Notes under the pieces: generated by a model | Told to the model about the DNA's origin: nothing | What the model saw: the letters and a program-made list of their open reading frames with translations, nothing else | Databases searched by the model: none | Program-made: the position numbers and the translations under genes | DNA from: Defluviicoccus sp. | GTDB taxonomy: Bacteria > Pseudomonadota > Alphaproteobacteria > MPNO01 | Direction of reading: 5' to 3' | NCBI GenBank assembly: GCA_028820945.1 | Contig: JAPPHW010000280.1 | Span: 1-7,358 of the forward strand | DNA: 7,358 nt | Part shown: positions 1 to 6,233 of the stretch, in pieces | Layout of the letters: every line of letters starts with the position of its first letter | Position numbering within the stretch: position 1 is the first letter of the stretch

Positions 1-1380
1 GCCCGGCGCAGCGCGGCGGCCGGGAAGACCCTCGTGGAACGGCTCGCGATCTACCCGTCCTACGCGCTTGACGCCGACCGCTGGCTGGATCCGGCGCTCG
101 CGCCCGCGGTGCGCCGCGCGATCGACTCTGAAGGCTTCGCGCGTACCGACGGTTGGGCGCCGGGCGTGGCGGAGAACGCGCCCGCCGAAATCCGGGTTTC
201 GGCGCCTGCCGTCCGGACCGACGATCTGGTCCCGACCCTCGACAAGGCAGCCGCCGGCCAACGCCTCGAAGCCGCCGAGATCGTGGACCTGTTCGCCGCG
301 CGCGGAAGCCGGTTCGATGCCGTCGTGCAGGCGGCGGACGCGGTGCGGCGCGACGTATGCGGCAGCACCGTCACCTATGTCGTCAACCGGAACATCAACT
401 ACACCAATATCTGCTCCTACGCGTGCCGGTTCTGTGCTTTCTCCAAGGGCCGTTCGAGCGCGGGATTGCGCGGAACGCCCTACGATCTCGACCTTGAGGA
501 AATTTCGCGGCGCGTGCGTGAGGCTTGGGACCGGGGCGCCACCGAGGTCTGTCTCCAGGGCGGCATCCATCCCGATTACACCGGCGAGACCTACGTTTCG
601 ATAACCCGCGCGGTGAAGACGGCGGCACCCGACATGCACGTCCACGCCTTTTCGCCGCTCGAGATCAGCCAGGGCGCGGCGACCCTCGGCCTCGCCGTCG
701 ACGCGTTTCTCGAACGGCTGATCGATGCCGGTCTTGGCTCGCTTCCCGGGACGGCGGCCGAAATCCTCGATCCGGCGGTTCGGAAAATCCTTTGCCCGGA
801 CAAGGTCACCGTGAGCGAGTGGCTGGCGGTGATTCGTACCGCCCATCGGCTGGGGCTCAGGACGACGGCGACGATCATGTTCGGCAGCGTCGAGGGCTCG
901 GCCTCCTGGGCGAGGCATCTGAACGCGATCCGCGACCTGCAAGAAGAAACCGGCGGGTTCACCGAATTCGTCCCCCTCCCCTTCGTCCACATGGAGGCGC
1001 CGATCTATCTGCGCGGCAAGGCGAGGAAGGGACCGACCTGGCGGGAGGGTGTGCTGATGCACGCCGTCGCGCGGCTCGCGCTCAACCCCGTCATCCCCAA
1101 CATCCAGGTTTCATGGGTGAAAATGGGGCGGCGGGGAGCGGCCGCCTGCCTCGACGCCGGGGTCAACGATCTCGGCGGCACGCTGATGAACGAGAGCATC
1201 TCGCGTGCGGCCGGTACGACCCACGGCCAGGAACTGCCGCCCGAAGAGATGGATGCGCTGATCCGGCGGGCCGGACGCCTGCCGCTCCAGCGCTCGACGG
1301 TCTACGGCGCCGTGACCGAAGAACGTATCGCCGCCGGACGCGCCGCGCCGCCGCTCGAACCGATCGCCGCCGCGCGGTGA
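1..1380 (+). CDS. fbiC: FO synthase, fused CofG-CofH type (FbiC), 5'-truncated by window edge
   Basis: This is the C-terminal part of bifunctional 7,8-didemethyl-8-hydroxy-5-deazariboflavin (FO) synthase, which builds the F420 chromophore from tyrosine and a flavin-pathway pyrimidine. The frame is open from base 1, and the first codons read AGKTLVERLAIYPSYA, which resembles the end of a CofG half. A linker follows (WLDP...GFART) and then a complete CofH half, so I read a fusion rather than a separate cofH starting at GTG 34. The radical-SAM [4Fe-4S] motif CX3CX2C (CSYACRFC) has its Cys codons at 412, 424 and 433. Other CofH signatures are CLQGGIHPD (about 550), FSPLEI (about 650), GLGSLPGT (about 733), NIQVSWVKMG (about 1099) and GVNDLGGTLMNESISRAAGT (about 1162-1220). 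The TGA at 1378-1380 overlaps the next gene by 4 bp. The CofG radical-SAM site lies outside the window. The family call is firm; the fusion is very likely but its N-terminus is unseen. Confidence 0.95.
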   Translation, partial: ARRSAAAGKTLVERLAIYPSYALDADRWLDPALAPAVRRAIDSEGFARTDGWAPGVAENAPAEIRVSAPAVRTDDLVPTLDKAAAGQRLEAAEIVDLFAARGSRFDAVVQAADAVRRDVCGSTVTYVVNRNINYTNICSYACRFCAFSKGRSSAGLRGTPYDLDLEEISRRVREAWDRGATEVCLQGGIHPDYTGETYVSITRAVKTAAPDMHVHAFSPLEISQGAATLGLAVDAFLERLIDAGLGSLPGTAAEILDPAVRKILCPDKVTVSEWLAVIRTAHRLGLRTTATIMFGSVEGSASWARHLNAIRDLQEETGGFTEFVPLPFVHMEAPIYLRGKARKGPTWREGVLMHAVARLALNPVIPNIQVSWVKMGRRGAAACLDAGVNDLGGTLMNESISRAAGTTHGQELPPEEMDALIRRAGRLPLQRSTVYGAVTEERIAAGRAAPPLEPIAAAR

Positions 1381-2045
1381 CCGGGCTTCCCGTCATCGCG
1401 ATCGTCGGGGGTACCGGCGCCGAAGGCTCCGGCCTCGCCGTGCGCTGGGCACGCGCCGGCTATCGGGTGATCCTGGGCTCGCGCTCGGCGGAACGCGCTG
1501 CGGACAAGGCGGCAGGTCTCGCGGAACACGGCGCGGTGGAAGGCGCGGCCAATGCCGATGCCGCCGCCCGCGCCGATATCGTCGTCGTCACCGTCCCGTT
1601 TGCCGCCCAGCGCCAGACCGTGACCGACATCGCCGATGCGGCACGCGGCAAGATCGTGATCGACGTGACGGTACCGCTCGTCCCTCCCCGCGTGGCAAGG
1701 GTGCAGCTCCCCGCCGAGGGCTCCGCCGCCGCTATCGCGCAGGCGATTTTGGGCGAGGAAACCCGGGTGGTGTCGGCCTTCCAGAACGTGGCCGCCGACC
1801 ATCTCGCCGATCCCGGTTACGAGTTGGACTGCGACGTGCTGGTGTGCGGCAACAGCAAGGACGCCCGGGCCGAGACGGTCAGCCTGATCGAAGCCGCCGG
1901 GCTGCGCGGGATCGAGGCGGGGCCGCTCGACAACGCGGTCGCCGCCGAGGCTCTCACCTCCGTGCTGATCTGGATCAACCGGCGTTACGATTCGCCCGGC
2001 TCCGGGATCCGCATTACCGGACTGCCCGAGGACGGCGCGGATTGA
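1377..2045 (+). CDS. npdG: F420-dependent NADP oxidoreductase (NADPH:F420 reductase)
   Basis: This 222-aa cytoplasmic enzyme moves hydride between NADP(H) and F420. In bacteria it usually charges F420 to F420H2 for downstream reductases. The N-terminal Rossmann motif VGGTGAEGSGLAVRWARAG (residues 10-28) is the glycine-rich loop typical of the Fno family, and GSRS (34-37) fits recognition of the NADP 2'-phosphate. The later stretch ETRVVSAFQNVAADHL and the segment DVLVCGNSKDA also match the family. Its length is close to the archaeal Fno proteins of about 210-220 aa. The start is GTG at 1377, inside the fbiC stop (GTGA overlap); no Shine-Dalgarno sequence is visible, so translation probably depends on coupling to fbiC. 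Its place inside the biosynthetic operon suggests that cofactor synthesis and reduction are co-expressed. The direction of reaction in the cell is inferred. Confidence 0.93.
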   Translation: MTGLPVIAIVGGTGAEGSGLAVRWARAGYRVILGSRSAERAADKAAGLAEHGAVEGAANADAAARADIVVVTVPFAAQRQTVTDIADAARGKIVIDVTVPLVPPRVARVQLPAEGSAAAIAQAILGEETRVVSAFQNVAADHLADPGYELDCDVLVCGNSKDARAETVSLIEAAGLRGIEAGPLDNAVAAEALTSVLIWINRRYDSPGSGIRITGLPEDGAD

Positions 2046-2815
2046 CCGCGAGCGCGCCACGGCTCGAAATCGTCGCCCTCGAAGGCGTGCCGGACATCTC
2101 GGAAGGCGACGATCTCTGCGGGATCGTGCTCGATGCCTACCGGACGAGCGGCCTCGCGCCCGCGCCGGGAGACATCCTGGTCGTCGCCCAGAAGATCGTG
2201 TCCAAGGCGGAAGGAAGGCGCGTCGATCTCGCCTCGGTATCGCCCTCTCCGGAGGCCGAAAGGCTTGCCGCCGAGACGGAAAAGGACGCGCGAGTGATCG
2301 AGCTGATCCTGTCCGAGGCCGAAGAGGTCATGCGGGCGCGCCCGGGGCTGATCGTCGTCCGGCACCGGCTGGGCTACGTGCTCGCGAACGCCGGGATCGA
2401 CGCGTCGAACGTCGAGGAGGGCGGCGATGAGCGCGTTCTGCTGCTGCCCCTGGATCCGGACCGCAGCGCGGCGTCGCTGCGCGCCGGAATCGAACGCCGC
2501 ACCGGGATCGCCATTGGAATCGTGATCGGCGACAGCCTGGGACGCGCCTGGCGGCTCGGCACGACGGGAACCGCGCTGGGCGCCGCGGGCGTCAGCGCGC
2601 TCGTGGACCTTCGGGGTACGCCGGACATGTTTGGCCGGCCCCTGACGGTGAGCGAGGTCGGACTCGCCGATCAGATTGCTTCCGCGGCGGCGCTCGCGAT
2701 GGGCGAAGCGGGCGAGCGCCGCCCGATCGCACTAGTGCGGGGCCTCGCGGCGGATTCGGACGAATCCCGTGCGGCCGACCTGATACGCCCGCGTGAGTTC
2801 GACCTGTTCCGCTGA
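2042..2815 (+). CDS. cofE: Coenzyme F420-0:L-glutamate ligase (CofE), stand-alone
   Basis: This protein adds gamma-linked glutamates to F420-0 using GTP and divalent metal. It is 257 aa, the usual length of a single-domain CofE, and it lacks the C-terminal nitroreductase-like domain of actinobacterial FbiB. Visible signatures are LEIVALEGVPDI near the N-terminus, QKIVSKAEGR (50-59), GIDASNVEEG (118-127), VIGDSLGRAWRLGTTGTALG (161-180) and TVSEVGLADQIASAA (202-216). The block at 161-180 differs from the form I recall as common, TDTFGRPWR-GQTDVAIG. The start is chosen as TTG 2042, which overlaps the npdG stop as TTGA. It is the only start-like codon that keeps LEIVALEGV without a long overlap into npdG. 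The nearest purine-rich stretch (GAGG, about 10 nt upstream) is weak, so coupling is likely. The product ends 2 bp before cofD. Confidence 0.92.
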   Translation: MTASAPRLEIVALEGVPDISEGDDLCGIVLDAYRTSGLAPAPGDILVVAQKIVSKAEGRRVDLASVSPSPEAERLAAETEKDARVIELILSEAEEVMRARPGLIVVRHRLGYVLANAGIDASNVEEGGDERVLLLPLDPDRSAASLRAGIERRTGIAIGIVIGDSLGRAWRLGTTGTALGAAGVSALVDLRGTPDMFGRPLTVSEVGLADQIASAAALAMGEAGERRPIALVRGLAADSDESRAADLIRPREFDLFR

Positions 2816-2817
2816 TC

Positions 2818-3765
2818 ATGGCGGGCACGATCCTGGCACTTGCGGGCGGCGTCGGCGGCGCGAAACTGGCGCGCGGGCTGGCGGACGCCCTCGATCCGGA
2901 CCGGCTCACGGTCGCGGTCAACACGGGCGACGATTTCGAACACATGGGTCTGCCGATCTCGCCCGACCTCGATACCGTGATGTACACGCTCGCTGGACGC
3001 GCCAACCCGGAAACCGGCTGGGGCGTGGCGGGCGAGACCTGGTCGTTCATTGAAGCCGTCGGGGATTTGGGAGGCGAGACCTGGTTTCGGCTCGGCGACC
3101 GCGATCTCGCGACCCATGTCCTGCGGCGCCGGATGCTGGACGCCGGAAAGACCCTCTCGGAGGCGACGGACGCGCTCGCCGCGGCGCTGGGAATCCGCCA
3201 TCGGATCGTACCGATGAGCGACCGGGCGGTCCGAACCGTCGTCGAGACGGACGAGGGTACCCTGCCCTTTCAGGACTATTTCGTTCGCCGCCGGTGCGAA
3301 CCGCGCGTCGCGGCCTTTCGCTTCGACGGGATCGAAGCGGCCGCGCCGTCGCCCGGTCTCGCCGCGGTGCTGTCCGACCGGGATCTGGAGGCGGTCGTGA
3401 TCTGCCCGTCCAACCCTTATGTCAGCGTGGCGCCCATCCTGGGGATACCGGCGGTCGCGGAATTCGTCGATGCGCGCAGGGTCCCCATCGTGGCCGTTTC
3501 TCCGATCGTCGGCGGACAGGCGATCAAGGGGCCGGCGGCCAAGATGATGGTCGAGCTCGGGGCGGAGACCAGCGCGCTCGGTATCGCCCGGCACTACGGC
3601 GCGCGCATCGACGGACTCGTGATCGACGAGGTCGACGCCGCGCTGGCACCCGATGTCGAAGCGTTGGGCGTCGCGGTCCACGTGGCGCAGACCGTCATGC
3701 GGTCCCAGGAAGATTCCCGGGCGCTGGCGCGGGAGACGCTGGCCTTCGCCGCCGGAATGCGATGA
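2818..3765 (+). CDS. cofD: 2-phospho-L-lactate (or PEP/3-PG) transferase to FO (CofD/FbiA)
   Basis: This 315-aa cytoplasmic transferase moves the three-carbon phospho-acid from its GMP-activated diphosphate donor onto FO, giving F420-0 or its dehydro or glyceryl analogue. All blocks of the family are present: the N-terminal loop LAGGVGGAKLARGL (8-21), NTGDDFEHMGLPISPDLDT (35-53), RANPETGWG (61-69), the phosphate-binding CPSNPYVSVAPIL (196-208) and VSPIVGGQAIKGPAAKMM (227-244). The length matches archaeal and bacterial CofD (about 310-330 aa). ATG 2818 lies 2 bp after the cofE stop, and no clear Shine-Dalgarno sequence is seen. Its stop overlaps the cofC start. The sequence does not by itself tell which three-carbon acid is used, because CofC usually sets that choice. 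Confidence 0.95.
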   Translation: MAGTILALAGGVGGAKLARGLADALDPDRLTVAVNTGDDFEHMGLPISPDLDTVMYTLAGRANPETGWGVAGETWSFIEAVGDLGGETWFRLGDRDLATHVLRRRMLDAGKTLSEATDALAAALGIRHRIVPMSDRAVRTVVETDEGTLPFQDYFVRRRCEPRVAAFRFDGIEAAAPSPGLAAVLSDRDLEAVVICPSNPYVSVAPILGIPAVAEFVDARRVPIVAVSPIVGGQAIKGPAAKMMVELGAETSALGIARHYGARIDGLVIDEVDAALAPDVEALGVAVHVAQTVMRSQEDSRALARETLAFAAGMR

Positions 3766-4340
3766 CGGTCTGGGCCGTCGTTCCCGTGCGTTCGCTTGCC
3801 GACGGCAAGCGCCGACTCGCCGGAATTATGGAAGACGAGGAACGCGCCGCGCTCAACGAGCGGTTTCTGCTCCACACGCTCGATCTCGCTGTGGCGCTGT
3901 CCGGCTCGACGATCCTGGTAAGTCCAGATCCGGCGGTCGCCCGGCTCCCGGCGGCGGCGGACAGGGTTCGCGTTGTCGATCCGGGCCGGGGTCTGAACGC
4001 GGCCATCGAAGCCGGAAGGGAACGCGCGCGGCGCGAAGGCGCCGAACGGATCGTCGTGCTGCCCACCGATCTGCCCACGGCAAGGCGCGAGGACGTCCTG
4101 GTCCTGGCCCGGGCGGCAAGCCCGGTCGCCGTCGCGCCGGACCGGCGGCGGCAGGGCACGAACGGGCTTTCCATCGCCGCCGGGCTCGATTTCGCGTTCC
4201 GGTTCGGGGCCGGAAGTTTCGCCGCGCATCTCGCCGAAGCGGAACGGCTCGGCGTGGCGCCCGACGTGATCGAAAACCCCCGCCTCGCGCTCGACATCGA
4301 TACGCCGGAGGACTGGCGCGACTGGCACGAGAACGTCTGA
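3762..4340 (+). CDS. cofC: 2-phospho-L-lactate/PEP/3-PG guanylyltransferase (CofC/FbiD)
   Basis: This 192-aa nucleotidyltransferase couples GTP with a phosphorylated three-carbon acid to give the unstable donor used by CofD. The N-terminal GT-A-like nucleotide loop AVVPVRSLADGKRRLAGIM (5-23), the ERAALNERFL helix (27-36), the PGRGLNAAIEAGRE region (74-87), the LPTDLP motif (100-105, with Asp103 as a likely metal ligand), the substrate loop RQGTNGLSI (130-138) and the C-terminal LDIDTPEDW (177-185) are all typical of CofC. ATG 3762 overlaps the cofD stop as ATGA, so the unstable intermediate could pass between co-translated partners (inference). It is the last gene of the F420 operon; 40 bp separate it from the next gene. 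Preference for phospholactate, phosphoenolpyruvate or 3-phosphoglycerate cannot be read with confidence. Confidence 0.93.
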   Translation: MTVWAVVPVRSLADGKRRLAGIMEDEERAALNERFLLHTLDLAVALSGSTILVSPDPAVARLPAAADRVRVVDPGRGLNAAIEAGRERARREGAERIVVLPTDLPTARREDVLVLARAASPVAVAPDRRRQGTNGLSIAAGLDFAFRFGAGSFAAHLAEAERLGVAPDVIENPRLALDIDTPEDWRDWHENV

Positions 4341-4367
4341 TGCGATATTGCCGCGTATTCCGTCCGC

Positions 4368-4374
4368 AAGGGAG
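4368..4374 (+). promoter_or_regulatory. Strong Shine-Dalgarno site for the deacetylase gene
   Basis: The purine run AAGGGAG sits 6 nt before ATG 4381. It decides that start over the in-frame TTG at 4348, which has no such site. It is the clearest ribosome-binding site on the plus strand of the window and marks the point where coupled F420 translation gives way to independent initiation. Confidence 0.75.
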
Positions 4375-4380
4375 CCACCG

Positions 4381-5283
4381 ATGCACTACGACTACGTCCC
4401 GTTGTCCCAACGCAAACCCCTCCGCTGGCCGAACGGGGCCCGGCTTGCGCTGATTCTCACCTTCAACCTCGAATACTGGGACCTCACCAGGGACACGGAC
4501 GGGCCGTACTACGCCGGCGGGCCGGCGATCCTGCCCGATCCCCTTCCCGGCAATGTGCCGGACTATCCCAACTACACCTGGCGGGAATACGGCCAGCGGG
4601 TCGGTATCTGGCGGCTGATAGACATGTTCGACCGCGCCGGCGTGCCCGCGAGCTGCACCATGAACGCCAAGATGGGGCTCGAGCGCCGGGCCGTGATCGA
4701 CGCCGCCAACGAGCGGGGCTGGGAGCTGGTCGCGCACAACTACGTGCAGACCGACCTTCTCACCAACTATTTCGACGACCCTGAAAAGGAACGGGAAATC
4801 ATCCTGGAGACGTTGCGCGTCTACGAGGACACGGTCGGCCGTCCGGCCAGGGGCTGGCTCTCGTCTTCGCTCCGGGGCAACGCGAACACGGTCGAGACGA
4901 TCGCCGAGCAGGGACTTATCTTCACCAACGACTTCATGAACGACGATCAGCCCTATCTGATGCACACCGGGAGCGGACCGATCGTTTCCGTTCCCTATTC
5001 GAACGAGGTCAACGACTTCACCATCTATCTCCGGCGCGGCATGACGAACGATCAGGCGTTCGAGTTGCTGAAAGACCAGTTCGACGAGCTCTACCGCGAG
5101 GGCGGCGAGAGCGGCCGGCTGATGAATATCGGTATCCACCCGCATGTCTGGGGCCAGCCGTTCCGCGTCCGGGCGCTACGCGAATTCCTCGACTACGCGA
5201 AGGGTTTCGAAGGCGTCTGGTTCGCCAAGCGGGAAGAGATCGCCGAGTGGTATCTCGAAAACCACGAGAGCCATATCGGCTGA
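4381..5283 (+). CDS. Polysaccharide deacetylase-family (NodB fold) protein, PuuE-like
   Basis: This is a 300-aa protein with no signal peptide or membrane segment, so it is probably cytoplasmic. The family hydrolyses C-N amide bonds; the PuuE branch includes metal-independent allantoinase. Visible blocks are ALILTFNLEYWD (23-34) where NodB proteins carry the Asp dyad, WELVAHNYVQTD (114-125), RGWLSSSLRGN (157-167), FTNDFMNDDQPY (181-192) and the C-terminal NIGIHPHVWGQPFRVRALRE (249-268). The last block, followed by FLDYAKGFEGVWFAKREEIAEW, strongly recalls the PuuE C-terminus. The usual Asp dyad is missing, with Asn29 and Glu31 there instead, and motif 2 keeps one His (119). The substrate is unknown: a small amide, ureide or formamide is more likely than peptidoglycan or chitin. 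It follows cofC by 40 bp on the same strand, so it may share the operon transcript, but no functional link to F420 is evident. The family call is good; the specific function is not. Confidence 0.85.
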   Translation: MHYDYVPLSQRKPLRWPNGARLALILTFNLEYWDLTRDTDGPYYAGGPAILPDPLPGNVPDYPNYTWREYGQRVGIWRLIDMFDRAGVPASCTMNAKMGLERRAVIDAANERGWELVAHNYVQTDLLTNYFDDPEKEREIILETLRVYEDTVGRPARGWLSSSLRGNANTVETIAEQGLIFTNDFMNDDQPYLMHTGSGPIVSVPYSNEVNDFTIYLRRGMTNDQAFELLKDQFDELYREGGESGRLMNIGIHPHVWGQPFRVRALREFLDYAKGFEGVWFAKREEIAEWYLENHESHIG

Positions 5284-5293
5284 GGGGGGCGCG

Positions 5294-5389
5294 TCCCTCG
5301 ATACGGCGCTGTCGCGCCTACTCGGGATGAGGGAATTTCTTGATCGGATTCCCTCACCCTGAGTAGCGGCGAAGCCGCGTATCGAAGGG
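5294..5389. repeat. Inverted pair of palindromic repeat units (REP/BIME-like), possible two-way terminator
   Basis: Two copies of a roughly 41-bp unit face each other. The left unit (5294-5335) reads TCGATACGGCGC...CTACTCGGGATGAGGGAA. The right unit (5349-5389) is the same element on the other strand, with reverse complement CCCTTCGATACGCGG...CTACTCAGGGTGAGGGAA. Each has its own small hairpin: GGCGC-TGTC-GCGCC at 5305-5318 and GCGGC-GAA-GCCGC at 5366-5378. The units can also pair with each other around the loop near 5336-5348. The element lies between the converging stops of the deacetylase and the dehydrogenase. Related palindromes are common between genes in alphaproteobacteria, from general knowledge. 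Termination is inferred from position and structure; no long U-tract follows either arm. Confidence 0.8.
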
Positions 5390-5411
5390 TCCGGCGGTAG
5401 TCCCGAAAGAC

Positions 5412-6173
5412 CTAAATCCCGACGATCGTCTCGCCGGCGTTCGGGCTTACCACCTGTCCGGTGATCATTTCCGTCTCGTCCGAGGCGAGCCACGCGACGG
5501 CATAGGAGATGTCCTCGGGTCTCGTGAAGCGCCCCAGCGGCATTCCCTTCTCGCGTTCGGCGATCTGCTCGTCGGTATTGGAGCCGCGCGTCATGCCGGT
5601 CACGACGAAGCCCGGGGCTACCGCGTTGACCGTGATCCGGTGCGGCGCGAGCTCGCGCGCCCAGCACTTGGTGAAGCCGGAAATCGCCGCTTTGGCCGCG
5701 GCATAGTGCGACGCCCTCGGGCTTCCTCCCATCGCGTAGATAGAGGAGATGTTCACGATCCGGCCGTACCCGCGCTCCTTCATTCCGGGCACCGCGGCCT
5801 GGGTCGCGAAGAACGTACCCCGGACGTGAACCTCGAACATCCGGTCGAAGTCCTCGACGGAAATCTCGTCGATATAGAGGCGCCTTCCGCCCACTCCCGC
5901 ATTGTTGACCAGAATGTCGATCGGCCCGAACGAGGCGGCGGTATCCCGGATACCCGATCGCAGGGCGGGGACATCCCGGATGTCGACTTTCAGCGGATGC
6001 GCGCGGCGGCCCCGGTCGCGCACCATCGCCGCCGTTTCATCGACCCCGTCGACGATATCGTGGACGATCACGTCCGCGCCGCGCTCGGCGAGGAGAAGCG
6101 CATGGCTGCGCCCCATCCCGCCGCCCGCTCCGGTGACCAGCGCAATTCGACCTTCGAGAGAAGTCTTGGCCAT
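5412..6173 (-). CDS. Short-chain dehydrogenase/reductase (SDR), intact copy
   Basis: This 253-aa classical SDR is a likely NAD(H)-dependent alcohol or 3-hydroxyacyl oxidoreductase. The cofactor loop TGAGGGMG (14-21), an acidic residue at the end of beta-2 (Asp39, favouring NAD over NADP), NNAG (90-93), and catalytic Ser144, Tyr157 and Lys161 (NISS...HYAAAK) are all present. The residue that is usually Asn in the fourth catalytic position is His116 (FEVHVRG), as in the hydroxyacyl-CoA dehydrogenase part of eukaryotic MFE-2. The C-terminus is ITGQVVSPNAGETIVGI. ATG 6173 is preceded by AGGA with a 7-nt spacer. The gene lies directly downstream of a paralog (6231-6950) and both probably sit on one transcript. 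The substrate is not recognisable. Annotation as 3-oxoacyl-ACP reductase would be generic and is not supported by neighbouring fatty-acid genes. Confidence 0.9.
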   Translation of the reverse strand: MAKTSLEGRIALVTGAGGGMGRSHALLLAERGADVIVHDIVDGVDETAAMVRDRGRRAHPLKVDIRDVPALRSGIRDTAASFGPIDILVNNAGVGGRRLYIDEISVEDFDRMFEVHVRGTFFATQAAVPGMKERGYGRIVNISSIYAMGGSPRASHYAAAKAAISGFTKCWARELAPHRITVNAVAPGFVVTGMTRGSNTDEQIAEREKGMPLGRFTRPEDISYAVAWLASDETEMITGQVVSPNAGETIVGI

Positions 6174-6188
6174 AACCCATTCCTGCCA
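6174..6188 (-). promoter_or_regulatory. Inter-SDR spacer with ribosome-binding site
   Basis: This short spacer separates the ancestral TAA of the upstream SDR from ATG 6173. On the minus strand it contains GGCAGGA, with AGGA 7 nt before the ATG. Because the working stop of the upstream gene is now at 6231, the untranslated gap has grown from 15 to 57 bp, which could weaken translational coupling. Confidence 0.6.
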
Positions 6189-6233
6189 TTAGATTCCTAC
6201 GATTGAAACTCCGCCGTTGGGCGAGATCACCTA
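6189..6233 (-). other. Amber codon and intact orphaned C-terminal tail of the SDR paralog
   Basis: Read on the minus strand, the codons are TAG followed by 13 sense codons for VISPNGGVSIVGI and then TAA. The sister gene has CAG followed by VVSPNAGETIVGI and TAG. A single C-to-T change (G-to-A at plus-strand 6233) accounts for the difference. No frameshift or further damage is present. The TAA lies 15 bp before the next gene's start, normal operon spacing for the undamaged gene. Confidence 0.85.

Noticed and set aside
34..1380. A stand-alone cofH gene starting at GTG 34
   Set aside because: The frame is open upstream to base 1, and the residues before and after GTG 34 (AGKTLVERLAIYPSY) look like the end of a CofG half. 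A real start here would fall inside that conserved block.
4348..4380. TTG 4348 as the deacetylase start, adding 11 residues
   Set aside because: It has no ribosome-binding site, while ATG 4381 follows AAGGGAG at ideal spacing and MHYDYVPL begins the protein naturally.
4340..4453. A 37-codon ORF from ATG 4340 overlapping the cofC stop, as a possible leader peptide
   Set aside because: It runs through the deacetylase start in another frame, has Arg/Thr/Pro-rich composition typical of GC-rich out-of-frame reading, and has no RBS.
3853..5145. Long minus-strand open frames opposite the F420 genes and deacetylase
   Set aside because: They are mirror images of high-GC coding DNA, with low-complexity Arg/Pro/Ala-rich products, and all cross genes with strong family signatures on the plus strand.
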